Source: Acetobacteraceae bacterium
GTDB taxonomy: Bacteria; Pseudomonadota; Alphaproteobacteria; Acetobacterales; Acetobacteraceae
Reading direction: 5' to 3'
DNA length: 17,866 nt
Assembly: GCA_027306955.1 (NCBI GenBank)
Contig: DAHUXX010000021.1
Coordinates: 1-17,866 of the forward strand
The translations under genes were made by a program, and so were the position numbers. The notes under the pieces were generated by a model, which worked only from the letters and a program-made list of their open reading frames with translations, was not told the DNA's origin and did no database searches. Shown here in pieces: positions 1 through 7,070 of this stretch (positions are counted from its first letter, which is position 1; every line of letters starts with the position of its first letter).

Positions 1-615
1 CGGCCAGGTGCCGGCGGCGGCCAGCGCCCGCGCGCGCACCATCGCCGCGGCGCGGATATCGGTCGCGATCTCGTCCACCAGCCCGAGCTTCAGCGCCTCG
101 TCGGCGGCCACCTGCCGGCCCGATGTGGCCAGGTCGAGCGCCACCATGGCGCCGGCGAGCCGTGGCACGCGCTGGGTGCCGCCGGCACCGGGGATCAGCC
201 CGATGCGTACTTCCGGCAATCCCACCCGCGCATCGGGCGCCATGACGCGCCCATGGCAGGCGAGCGCCAGCTCGAACCCGCCGCCCAGCGCCGTGCCGTG
301 CAGCGCCGCGACCACAGGCTTCGGCGCGTTCTCGATCTGGTCGAAGACGCTTCCGGACATCATCTGCGGCGGCGGGGGCGGGGCGTCGAACTCGCGGATA
401 TCCGCGCCTGCGACGAAGGTCCGCCCGGCGCCCGCGATCACCACGGCGGCGACGCCGGGGTCGTTCATGGCCGCCGTGAACGCCTCGCGCAGCGCCTGGC
501 GCATGGCGGTGGAAAGCGCGTTGACGGGCGGATTGTCGAACATCAGCAGCGCCACGTCGCCGTGGCGCTCGGTGTGAACCGTGCCCGTGCCTGCGTTGCC
601 GCTACCAGGGTTCAT
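1..615 (-). CDS. enoyl-CoA hydratase/isomerase domain (partial, probable N-terminus of bifunctional hydratase/3-hydroxyacyl-CoA dehydrogenase)
   Basis: Reads as 205 uninterrupted codons from an ATG at 613-615 to the left edge, so the C-terminus is outside the window. The crotonase fold is clear. An acyl-CoA/oxyanion segment FVAGADI lies at residues 67-73, GTALGGGFELAL at 107-118, and PEVRIGLIPGAGGTQ at 134-148. Glu115 and Glu135 sit where FadB-type hydratases have their two catalytic glutamates, so hydration of trans-2-enoyl-CoA in fatty-acid beta-oxidation is likely. The proline-rich stretch after ADIREF and the HGTALGGG form resemble the fused hydratase/dehydrogenase proteins of alphaproteobacteria more than stand-alone hydratases, but the dehydrogenase half is not visible. 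A GGAGG (complement of 623-627) lies 7 nt before the ATG, which fixes the start. It follows the 631-residue gene on the same strand after an 86-nt gap. Confidence 0.88.
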   Translation of the reverse strand, partial: MNPGSGNAGTGTVHTERHGDVALLMFDNPPVNALSTAMRQALREAFTAAMNDPGVAAVVIAGAGRTFVAGADIREFDAPPPPPQMMSGSVFDQIENAPKPVVAALHGTALGGGFELALACHGRVMAPDARVGLPEVRIGLIPGAGGTQRVPRLAGAMVALDLATSGRQVAADEALKLGLVDEIATDIRAAAMVRARALAAAGTWP

Positions 616-622
616 CGCCGCG

Positions 623-627
623 CCTCC
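623..627 (-). promoter_or_regulatory. Shine-Dalgarno of the enoyl-CoA hydratase gene
   Basis: The minus strand reads GGAGG, 7 nt before the ATG at 613-615. This supports independent ribosome loading for this gene even though it probably shares a transcript with the upstream gene. Confidence 0.7.
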
Positions 628-682
628 GTTGCTTCGCCGCCAGTCTGCGCGGGCGCGCTGCCAGGGGGAAGGGGGAGCCGGG

Positions 683-696
683 AACAGCGAACAGCG
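683..696. repeat. 7-bp tandem repeat (aacagcg x2)
   Basis: Two perfect adjacent copies of aacagcg lie in the 86-bp gap between the hydratase gene and the stop codon of the 631-residue gene. No function is evident; slippage is the simplest explanation. The rest of the gap shows no terminator. Confidence 0.6.
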
Positions 697-701
697 AGAA
701 T

Positions 702-2597
702 TCAGAACCCGAACATGTGGTCCATGGAGAACCGCCCGTCGGTGGTCATCAGGCCGTGATAGCCGAACAGCCGGCAGGTGGTGTCCCGCACCAGCACGTA
801 GCCGCGCGGCCCGGCGGCCTCGATCGCGGCGGGCGTGAACACCTCCTCGGCCACGACCAGCGCCGAGCCGGAACAGGGGATTGCGAGCGGTGCCTCGGCG
901 ACCACGGCGCCGCTGCCGTCGGTGAGCTGCAGCTTCGTTTCCGAGAGTCGATGCCACGGCGCCGAGGCCGGGTAGATCAGCAGCGCAAAACTCCTGGCAC
1001 GCACCTCGCCCAGGTGCATGCCGAGTTTGAGGAACAGCCGCGTGGACAGGCCCGGCGGCGGGCCGGAGTAGCTCTGTGGCTCGTCGCGCCAGGTCATCAG
1101 CGTGTTGAATATATGGGCACCAAAGCTGCTCTCGGCCGCGTGCGTGCCGTCGCGCGCCTCGGCGCGCACCAGTGCGTGCAGCCAGCCATCCGCGGCGCCA
1201 CCGATGCCGCGCGCGTAGAGCAGCTCCGCATGCCCGCCGTCCGCGAGCGCGCCCTCCGGCAGCAGCGTGTCGAGATCGATCGCGACGTCGTGGTCGCGCG
1301 GCAGCACGCCGAGCACACGCGTGGCGGCGAGACTGCCGTCGGGCGCGAAGACATCGAGCCGCAGCGGCAGCGTCTCCTGCGTCGTCGCCATCGGCGTGGG
1401 CTGGATCAGCGTGCGAAAGCGGCTCCGCGGCAGCACCGGCAACGGCAGCAGAAAGCCGCGGCCGAGCGCCGGCGGCAGGTCGAGGATCGCGGGATCGGGG
1501 CGCAGGTCGGAGCGCTCGACATTGGGGTGGGCAATGCGCGTGCGGCCGGCGCGCGCCACCTCGTAACGCGGCCGCACCGTGTGCCGTCCGGCGCGCATCT
1601 CGATCTGCGCCGGCCAGGCGAGGTCCGGCAGCAGCGCGCCCATGTCCACAGCGACGGAGGCAAACCCCGGCACCTCCCGCGCATAAGGCACCGGCGCCTC
1701 CGCGCCCATGCGGTCGAAGGCGATGGCGCCGGCCGGGATCGGCGTCGCGTGGCTGTTCTGCAGCCACAGCAACACCCGCTCGCCCGAGGCTGGGGCGGGA
1801 ATGCCGGCATAGCGGTCGGCCGGCCAGGCGTTGGCGTCGTGCGTGCAGGAAAGGCTCGCCTCGTTACCGGCGCCGTAGGTGTCGAGCGCATATTTCACCA
1901 CGTCGTGCCCGGCGGCGCCGATCGCGTGCAGGAAAAGCTGGCCGGTGAACGGCCCGAGCCCGAACCGCGCGCGCACCTCGGCGCTGTCGATGGCGAAGCC
2001 GGCTGGCGGCACCGTCTCCTCCCAGGTCGCCAGCACGCGCCCCTCGGCGTCGAACAGCCGCAGCCAGAGCCGCACGGATTTCGCGCCGTAGTCGGCCCAG
2101 TAATTGGCGGAGACGAGCCGCGTGGAGAGCCCGTCGGCGTCGCGGAAGAAGGCGAAATTGGTCGCGAAGTTGAGCCGGTCGAGGTAACGCGGCGCACTCA
2201 GCATCGCGGCCGGCAGCTTGACCGCATCCAGCGTCTCGATGCGCGCCCTGGGTAGCAGCTTGCGCAAGTGGCCCACCAGCCGCCCGGCACCGAAGCTCGC
2301 GATCAGGATGTCGTGGGCGCCCATGGCCACGAGGTCGGTCAGCGCCCGTGCCTTGTGCCCGGCGACGAACTCGCCGACGCGGCGGACGTCCTGGACGTGC
2401 ACGGACGCGATCGGGAACGGGCGCGGCGCGAGGGCCAGCAGCGCCGGGGCGAAGCCCTCGGGGTCGACCAGCGCGAGCCCGGTTCCGGCCAGCCTGCCGG
2501 CCAACGCCGCCAGCGCCTCGGCCGCCAGCGGGTGTGCCAGCGCCTTGTACAGCACGTTGCCGCCTGCACGGGCGTCGAAGGTCGCGGTATCGAGCAT
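702..2597 (-). CDS. unrecognised 631-residue protein with an alpha/beta N-terminus and repeated beta-rich modules
   Basis: I recognise no named family with a known function. Residues 1-140 look like an alpha/beta domain, with alternating hydrophobic strands and helices such as VDPEGFAPALLALAP and GAHDILIASFGAG. Residues from about 143 to the end are mostly beta-rich and appear to contain about four related segments (roughly 143-243, 273-345, 408-480, 515-615). Each has a strand pattern like LRLDVFAPDGSL, then a proline turn, then a strand ending in a [VI]D motif. The hexapeptide GLSTRL occurs twice, at 156-161 and 516-521. The C-terminus is rich in aromatics and histidine and ends in DHMFGF. 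No signal peptide or membrane segment is evident. An AGGA-like site precedes the ATG. The gene begins 14 nt after the ELM1-family gene, so the two are almost certainly cotranscribed. Function is unknown. Confidence 0.85.
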   Translation of the reverse strand: MLDTATFDARAGGNVLYKALAHPLAAEALAALAGRLAGTGLALVDPEGFAPALLALAPRPFPIASVHVQDVRRVGEFVAGHKARALTDLVAMGAHDILIASFGAGRLVGHLRKLLPRARIETLDAVKLPAAMLSAPRYLDRLNFATNFAFFRDADGLSTRLVSANYWADYGAKSVRLWLRLFDAEGRVLATWEETVPPAGFAIDSAEVRARFGLGPFTGQLFLHAIGAAGHDVVKYALDTYGAGNEASLSCTHDANAWPADRYAGIPAPASGERVLLWLQNSHATPIPAGAIAFDRMGAEAPVPYAREVPGFASVAVDMGALLPDLAWPAQIEMRAGRHTVRPRYEVARAGRTRIAHPNVERSDLRPDPAILDLPPALGRGFLLPLPVLPRSRFRTLIQPTPMATTQETLPLRLDVFAPDGSLAATRVLGVLPRDHDVAIDLDTLLPEGALADGGHAELLYARGIGGAADGWLHALVRAEARDGTHAAESSFGAHIFNTLMTWRDEPQSYSGPPPGLSTRLFLKLGMHLGEVRARSFALLIYPASAPWHRLSETKLQLTDGSGAVVAEAPLAIPCSGSALVVAEEVFTPAAIEAAGPRGYVLVRDTTCRLFGYHGLMTTDGRFSMDHMFGF

Positions 2598-2611
2598 CGG
2601 CCGTTCCTACC

Positions 2612-3535
2612 CTACCACCCGAAGCGTCGCCGCATCGCCTTGGCCGCCGCCGCCGTGTCGTCCAGCGCCTCGGCCGGCCAGAGTTCGAGCCGTCCCCGAT
2701 AGGGCCGCACCCTGCCCGCGTCGATCAAGCCCTGGGTGAACTCGCGAATGCGCCGGGACTTGCCGGGTAGCCCGATCGTCATCACCGGCACGCTCGTCGC
2801 GACGGCCTCGGAGACCATGGAGACGCTGTCCTCGGTGACCAGGATCGCGTCGGCGCAGGCGAGCATGCCGACGTAGGGATTGTCGCCCGTCATGTCCCAG
2901 ACATAGGCGCCTTCCGGCTCCAGCACGCGCCTGAACACTGCGCGCACGTCGGACGCCGTGCGGCGAGAAGGCGTCAGCGCCAGCCCCACCTTGTCCTCGC
3001 GCATCATCGTGCGGAGATCGGCGGCGATCGCCTCGGCGACCGGCACGTCGAGCCGGAACCGCCCGTTGGAACCGCCGATGAGCACCGAGACCAGGGGTCG
3101 CCGCAGATGTGCGAAGCGCGGCGCCCAGATCGCGCGCTCCGCCGGCAGGCGTGGCGTCATCCCGTGCAGCGCGGTCCGGGCGACGAAGACGTTGGGACCG
3201 GCGAGCCGGTCGTGCGGCGCTGTGATGACGAGGTCGAAGCGCCTTGGGTCCATGCGTGGATGCTGGATGATCACCCCGCGCGCCCGGCCCCGAAGCGAGG
3301 CGAGGACCGCCGCCGCGTTGCCACCGCAGCCGATCAGGAGATCCGGATAGGGCGCCGAGAGCCCCGCGACGCGCGCCGGCGTCGGCCACATCCGCGGGGC
3401 GAGCGCCGACCACGGGAAACGCGGCGTGAACAACCTTTCCTCGGCGGCGATTCCCGCGACCTCCGCGAGGCCCCGTGCCTGGCTGCGCAGGCCACCGAGA
3501 TCCTCGCACACCAACCAGCACGACTTCGGATCCAT
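2612..3535 (-). CDS. mitochondrial fission ELM1 family protein (DUF1022)
   Basis: At 307 residues it fits the bacterial ELM1/DUF1022 family, whose plant members take part in mitochondrial division. The biochemical role of the bacterial proteins is not established, and the fold is thought to resemble GT-B glycosyltransferases. Landmarks are an N-terminal strand CWLVCEDLGG with the SQARGLAEVAG segment (residues 6-28), LLIGCGGNAAAV at 67-78, LIGGSNGRF at 152-160, GDNPYVGML at 217-225, the nucleotide-sugar-like patch VTEDSVSMVSEA at 233-244 and GLPGKSRRI at 255-263. It ends in TAG 14 nt before the 631-residue gene. No strong Shine-Dalgarno lies before the ATG at 3533-3535; the start was chosen because the family core begins within about 6 residues. 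A role in cell-envelope or division biology is inference only. Confidence 0.88.
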   Translation of the reverse strand: MDPKSCWLVCEDLGGLRSQARGLAEVAGIAAEERLFTPRFPWSALAPRMWPTPARVAGLSAPYPDLLIGCGGNAAAVLASLRGRARGVIIQHPRMDPRRFDLVITAPHDRLAGPNVFVARTALHGMTPRLPAERAIWAPRFAHLRRPLVSVLIGGSNGRFRLDVPVAEAIAADLRTMMREDKVGLALTPSRRTASDVRAVFRRVLEPEGAYVWDMTGDNPYVGMLACADAILVTEDSVSMVSEAVATSVPVMTIGLPGKSRRIREFTQGLIDAGRVRPYRGRLELWPAEALDDTAAAAKAMRRRFGW

Positions 3536-3578
3536 GGCGGCGGCTGATGCCGGCGGGGGGCCCGCGCGTCAAGGCGTA

Positions 3579-3609
3579 GGCGGGTCGGGGCGTGGGCGGG
3601 TCGGGGCGT
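3579..3609. repeat. GC-rich tandem repeat (15-bp copies, 16-bp period)
   Basis: The copies ggcgggtcggggcgt at 3579-3593 and 3595-3609 are identical and separated by one base. They lie in the 124-bp gap between GST and the ELM1 gene, upstream of the ELM1 start, so they would fall in its leader. Confidence 0.75.
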
Positions 3610-3610
3610 C

Positions 3611-3652
3611 GGCGAGCCGGCCATCGGCGCCTCGAGGCTCTCCCGGCTCGCC
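3611..3652 (-). terminator. possible hairpin terminator or attenuator after the GST gene
   Basis: ggcgagccgg (3611-3620) and ccggctcgcc (3643-3652) form a perfect 10-bp inverted repeat with a 22-nt loop. The loop contains the palindrome gcctcgaggc (3629-3638). It lies 8 nt beyond the GST stop codon in the direction of transcription. There is no U-tract, so intrinsic termination is uncertain; it could instead stabilise the GST mRNA end or slow read-through into the ELM1 gene. Confidence 0.4.
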
Positions 3653-3659
3653 CCGCCGC

Positions 3660-4313
3660 TCAGAACTCCATGTCGAGCTCCTCGATCGCCTCCGGCTCCG
3701 CCAGCGCCGCCGCGGTCCATTCCCGCATTTCGGGCCAGGCCTCGATGTGTTTCGCGTAAGCCTCGCAGGGCCGGTCGAGCGCGAGCCCATAGGTGCGCAG
3801 CCGCGTCACCACGGGCGCGAACATTGCGTCCGCCACCGACAGTCGCCGCCCGAACAGGTAGGGGCCGTGCCAGGTGGCGAGGCACTCCCGCCACACCGCC
3901 TCGATGCGGTCGATATCGGCGCGCGCTGCGGCCCAGACGGTGAAACCCTGGCGCCGCAGGCGCAGGTTCATCGGCAGTGAGGAGCGCAGCGCCGAAAAGC
4001 CGGAGTGCATTTCACCCGAGATCGAGCGGCAGCGCGCCCGCGCCGCGCGGTCGGCGGGGTACATCCCGGCCCTGGGGAAGGTCTCGTTGAGATATTCGGC
4101 GATCGCCAGCGTGTCCCAGATCTCGAGCCCGTCATGGCGCAGGCAGGGCACCAGGATGGAGGAGGAGCGCAACAGCAGCTCCGCCCGCGCCACGGGATCG
4201 TCCGCCGCGGTGGTCTCGACCGTGAATTCGAGCCCGGACATCCGCGCCAGCAGCCAGCCACGCAAACACCACGACGAATAATTCCGGCTGCTGATCAGCA
4301 GGCTCGCCGCCAT
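3660..4313 (-). CDS. glutathione S-transferase family protein
   Basis: This 217-residue protein has an N-terminal thioredoxin-like domain and an all-helical C-terminal domain. Residues 9-20 read SRNYSSWCLRGW, where a Ser or Cys would activate glutathione. LVPCL at 54-58 carries the cis-proline, and WDTLAIAEYL at 66-75 is the glutathione-contact helix. LSVADAMFAPVVTRL at 158-172 matches the conserved N-cap/hydrophobic staple region of the GST C-terminal domain. The frame stays open to a TTG at 4317-4319, but GAGGAGG (complement of 4320-4326) directly abuts that TTG and lies 6 nt before the ATG at 4311-4313, so the ATG is the real start. Substrate is unknown. It is the first gene of the leftward block and is divergent from phaZ. 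Confidence 0.92.
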   Translation of the reverse strand: MAASLLISSRNYSSWCLRGWLLARMSGLEFTVETTAADDPVARAELLLRSSSILVPCLRHDGLEIWDTLAIAEYLNETFPRAGMYPADRAARARCRSISGEMHSGFSALRSSLPMNLRLRRQGFTVWAAARADIDRIEAVWRECLATWHGPYLFGRRLSVADAMFAPVVTRLRTYGLALDRPCEAYAKHIEAWPEMREWTAAALAEPEAIEELDMEF

Positions 4314-4494
4314 CTCCAACCTCCTCGATGCCCCGACCCTGCCACCCCGCCGGCCATGTCGCCAGCGGACATGTCATTGCAACATTCTTGCCGGGCTGCT
4401 TTGCTTCGCCGCCGAAGGATTCGCGGATTGGCCGTCACGATCGAGACGAGCGCCGCGCAAGCCGAGGCGGGGCCTTCCCGCGCCGGACTTGCCG
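4314..4494. promoter_or_regulatory. divergent regulatory region between GST and phaZ
   Basis: This 181-bp region between divergent start codons must hold the promoters of both genes. Its centre (about 4370-4405) is visibly less GC-rich than the surroundings. It contains the 8-bp palindrome gacatgtc at 4368-4375 and four TGC triplets on the plus strand between 4378 and 4404. A weak -35-like TTGCAA at 4377-4382 has no convincing -10 at the right distance. TGC-rich sites are known targets of PhaR repressors of PHA genes, which makes this stretch a candidate operator, but that is inference. Confidence 0.45.
4320..4326 (-). promoter_or_regulatory. strong Shine-Dalgarno that decides the GST start
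   Basis: The minus strand reads GAGGAGG, six bases before the ATG at 4311-4313. It touches the in-frame TTG at 4317-4319 and so rules that codon out as the start. Confidence 0.75.
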
Positions 4495-5724
4495 ATGCTC
4501 TATGACCTCTACCAGGCGCAGGCACTCTGCCTTGCGCCGTCGCGTCGCCTTGCCCGCTCCGCCGCGCGCCTGCTCGAGGGCTTCGGCGAGGCGCCGGCGG
4601 CACAGGGGCTGCGCCGGGTCGCGGCGTGGTGCGACACCTACGGCCACGCCGCCACCACGCACGAGCGCCCGCCGTTCGGCATCGACCAGGTCGCGGTCGG
4701 CGGCCGCCCCCACCTCGTTGTGGAGGAGGTGACGGCCGCGACGCCATTCGCCCGGCTGCTGCATTTCCGCAAGCCGGAGCTGGCCGGCCCGCCGCAGCGG
4801 CGCGTGCTCATCGTCGCCCCGATGTCCGGGCCTTTCGCCACCCTTCTGCGTGGCACGGTGCGGACCATGCTCGCCGACCACGACGTCTGGATCACGGACT
4901 GGATCAACGCGCGCGACGTCCCGCTCTCCGCCGGGCGCTTCGAGCTCGACGATTTCACCGACCACGTGATCCGGTTCCTGGCGCTCATCGGCCCTGGTGC
5001 GCACGTGCTCGCGGTCTGCCAGCCGGCGCCCGCGGTGCTGGCGGCGACGGCGCTGATGGCCGAGGACGGACATCGCGCGACGCCGCGTAGCCTGACGCTG
5101 ATGGCCGGTCCCATCGACACGCGCGTCAACCCGACGCGGGTCAACGCGCTGGCGCAGCAGCGCTCGCTCGACTGGTTCGAGCGCAGGATGATCACCACCG
5201 TGCCCTGGCCGCATGCCGGCGTAGGGCGGCGCGTCTACCCCGGGTTCCTGCAGCTCGGCGCCTTCATGTCGATGAATCTCGACCGCCACATGACGGCGCA
5301 GATGGCGCAGTTCCGCGCCCTGGTGCGTGGCGACCGCGACAGCGCCGCGGCGCACCGGCGCTTCTATGACGAATATCTCGCGGTGATGGACCTGCCGGCG
5401 GAGTTCTATCTCGCCACCGTGCGCTCCGTGTTCCAGGAGCACGATCTGCCGCGCGGCGGCATGACGCATCGCGGGCGGCGCGTCGATCCGGCCGCCATCC
5501 GGCGCACCTGGCTGCTGACCGTCGAGGGCGAGCTCGACGACATCTGCTCGATCGGCCAGACCCTCGCGGCACAGGAGCTGTGCCGCCGTCTGCCGATGGC
5601 CCTGCAGCGGCATCACCTGCAGACCGGCGTCGGCCATTACGGCGTGTTCAACGGCCGCCGCTGGTCGCGCGAGATCTACCCGCTGGTGCGCGAGGTGATC
5701 GAGGTGGCGGGCGCCGCGCGCTGA
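4495..5724 (+). CDS. phaZ: intracellular polyhydroxyalkanoate depolymerase (PhaZ family)
   Basis: This cytoplasmic hydrolase mobilises stored polyhydroxybutyrate. At 409 residues it has the usual PhaZ1-type length. The lipase-box-like motif VCQPAP places a cysteine nucleophile at residue 175, where the Ralstonia-type enzymes also use Cys rather than Ser. GELDDICS (345-352) supplies the catalytic Asp and GVGHYGVFNG (378-387) the catalytic His (381). The C-terminal PHB-depolymerase domain follows TWLLTVEGELDD. An in-frame TTG lies at 4489, but family members start with a MLYxLYE-like sequence, matching MLYDLYQAQ from the ATG at 4495; neither start has a clear Shine-Dalgarno. Two glycosyltransferase genes follow on the same strand. 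No synthase or phasin gene is in the window. Confidence 0.93.
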   Translation: MLYDLYQAQALCLAPSRRLARSAARLLEGFGEAPAAQGLRRVAAWCDTYGHAATTHERPPFGIDQVAVGGRPHLVVEEVTAATPFARLLHFRKPELAGPPQRRVLIVAPMSGPFATLLRGTVRTMLADHDVWITDWINARDVPLSAGRFELDDFTDHVIRFLALIGPGAHVLAVCQPAPAVLAATALMAEDGHRATPRSLTLMAGPIDTRVNPTRVNALAQQRSLDWFERRMITTVPWPHAGVGRRVYPGFLQLGAFMSMNLDRHMTAQMAQFRALVRGDRDSAAAHRRFYDEYLAVMDLPAEFYLATVRSVFQEHDLPRGGMTHRGRRVDPAAIRRTWLLTVEGELDDICSIGQTLAAQELCRRLPMALQRHHLQTGVGHYGVFNGRRWSREIYPLVREVIEVAGAAR

Positions 5725-5752
5725 GCCGCTTCGGCTCGTCCGCGTAACGCGG
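5724..5752 (+). terminator. two small hairpins after phaZ (weak terminator or attenuator)
   Basis: Two perfect 5-bp stems with 3-nt loops sit back to back in the 35-nt gap: agccg/cggct (5724-5736) and ccgcg/cgcgg (5740-5752). The first overlaps the last base of the phaZ stop codon. There is no T-run, so full termination is doubtful; partial attenuation before the glycosyltransferases is possible. Confidence 0.3.
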
Positions 5753-5759
5753 GGTTGCG

Positions 5760-7070
5760 GTGGTGCGTATTTGTGGGCCAGACAGGCCTGTGCCCGGACT
5801 TGCGCACCATCTTTGGCGCCTGCTGCCGCGCGGTCCGCGACGCCGCGCCGCCTTTGCCGTGGCCGCGACCCTGGCGCCCCGCCCGGCACCGGAGCCGCTG
5901 CGTCCGGCGACCGGCATCATCGTCGCTGGCCATCTGCACCAGGCGACCGGGCTCGGCGAGGCGGCGCGGGTGCTGCGCTCGGCGCTGTCGCGGCTTGGCC
6001 TGCCGGTCTGGGCGGTGGATCTCGACGCGCCGGTGTTGCCGCCCTCGCTGCCGCCGGCAGCGCCACTGCTGATCCACGCCAATCCCCCAATGCTGCCGCT
6101 GGCGCTGCGCGCCCAGCCGCCGGGCGTGCTCGGCCAACGCATGGTCATCGGCTATTGGGCCTGGGAGCTGACCACGCCCTCGCCCTTGTGGCGGCGCGGC
6201 GCGGACTTCGTGCACCGCGCCTGGACATTGTCGGAGTTCTCCGCCCAGGGGCTGGCGCTGCTGGGCGTGCCGGTCCGCGCCGTGCCGTTGCCGCTGGCGC
6301 TCGCGCCGCCGCGCCCATCGGCCCTGCGGCGGGTCGATTTTGGCCTGCCAGAGGACGCGGTGGTGACACTGGTCTCGCTCAACCTCGCCTCCTCGCTTGT
6401 GCGCAAGAACCCTGAGGCGGCGATCGCGGCGCATCGCGAGGCCTTCGGCGCGCGGGCGGACCGCGTCCTCGTGCTCAAGGTGACCAACCCGGACCATTTC
6501 CGGCGCGACATGGCGGCGCTGGTGGCGAAGGCGGACGGACCCAACATCCGTGTCCTGGCCGAGACGCTGTCGGCCCCCGACGCGCACGCTCTGACGCTCG
6601 CCTGCGACATCGTGATGTCGCTGCATCGCAGCGAGGGGTTCGGCCTGGTGCCGGCGGAGGCAATGTTGCTCGGCAAGCCGGTGATCGCGACCGGCTGGTC
6701 CGGCAACCTCGAGTTCATGGACGCGAACAGCGCCGCCCTGGTCGGTTACAAGCTGGTGCCGGCGATAGACCCGCGTGGCATCTACGAGGCACCCGGCGCA
6801 GTCTGGGCCGAGGCCGATGTCGGGGAGGCGGCAGCGCATCTGCGCCGCCTGGCCGACGACCCGGCAGCGCGGGCGGAATTGGCGGCGCGCGGGCAGGCGC
6901 ATGCCGTCGCCGCCCTCGGGCCGCAGAAGCTGCTCGCCGCGCTGGCGGAAATCGGCCTTGCCATTCCCGGCGGCGCCGTTTCGGGTGGGACGGGTCCCGC
7001 CCCGCCGGTCGCTGCCCCGCCCGTCGCTGCCCCGCCCGTGGCCGGTTCCCCCGTTCCCGGACACGCGTGA
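5760..7070 (+). CDS. glycosyltransferase, GT-B fold (GT1/GT4-type catalytic domain)
   Basis: This 436-residue probable sugar transferase has an N-terminal acceptor domain with GHLHQATGLGEAARVL (57-72) and GYWAWELTTP (131-140), typical of bacterial glycosyltransferases that carry a G-x-G-E-A-A-R loop. The C-terminal donor domain includes LVSLNLASSLVRKNP (204-218) and an EX7E motif in SEGFGLVPAEAM (Glu292, Glu300), followed by GKPVIATGWSGNLEF. The last ~25 residues are a low-complexity tail with three copies of APPVA (414-428). Starts GTG 5760 and GTG 5763 are both possible: GGGG at 5751-5754 lies 5 or 8 nt upstream. The stop overlaps the next gene's GTG by 4 nt, implying coupled translation. 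Donor and acceptor are unknown. Confidence 0.85.
   Translation: MVRICGPDRPVPGLAHHLWRLLPRGPRRRAAFAVAATLAPRPAPEPLRPATGIIVAGHLHQATGLGEAARVLRSALSRLGLPVWAVDLDAPVLPPSLPPAAPLLIHANPPMLPLALRAQPPGVLGQRMVIGYWAWELTTPSPLWRRGADFVHRAWTLSEFSAQGLALLGVPVRAVPLPLALAPPRPSALRRVDFGLPEDAVVTLVSLNLASSLVRKNPEAAIAAHREAFGARADRVLVLKVTNPDHFRRDMAALVAKADGPNIRVLAETLSAPDAHALTLACDIVMSLHRSEGFGLVPAEAMLLGKPVIATGWSGNLEFMDANSAALVGYKLVPAIDPRGIYEAPGAVWAEADVGEAAAHLRRLADDPAARAELAARGQAHAVAALGPQKLLAALAEIGLAIPGGAVSGGTGPAPPVAAPPVAAPPVAGSPVPGHA
6999..7043 (+). repeat. 15-bp triplet repeat encoding (APPVA)3
   Basis: Three near-identical 15-bp units (6999-7013, 7014-7028, 7029-7043; based on gccccgcccgtcgct) encode three in-frame APPVA pentapeptides in the C-terminal tail of the glycosyltransferase. 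Unit length is a multiple of three, so copy changes keep the frame. Confidence 0.85.

Noticed and set aside
717..2255. 512-codon plus-strand open frame opposite the 631-residue gene
   Set aside because: It is rich in Arg/Gly/His/Gln, shows no family motifs, and arises from GC-rich codon bias of the real minus-strand gene, which has a coupled start and hydrophobic-core pattern.
4489..4494. TTG start for PhaZ two codons upstream
   Set aside because: Family N-termini begin at the MLYDLY methionine, and no ribosome site favours the TTG.
4435..5889. 484-codon minus-strand frame opposite phaZ
   Set aside because: The opposite strand carries a full PhaZ with catalytic Cys, Asp and His; the antisense translation is compositionally biased and motif-free.
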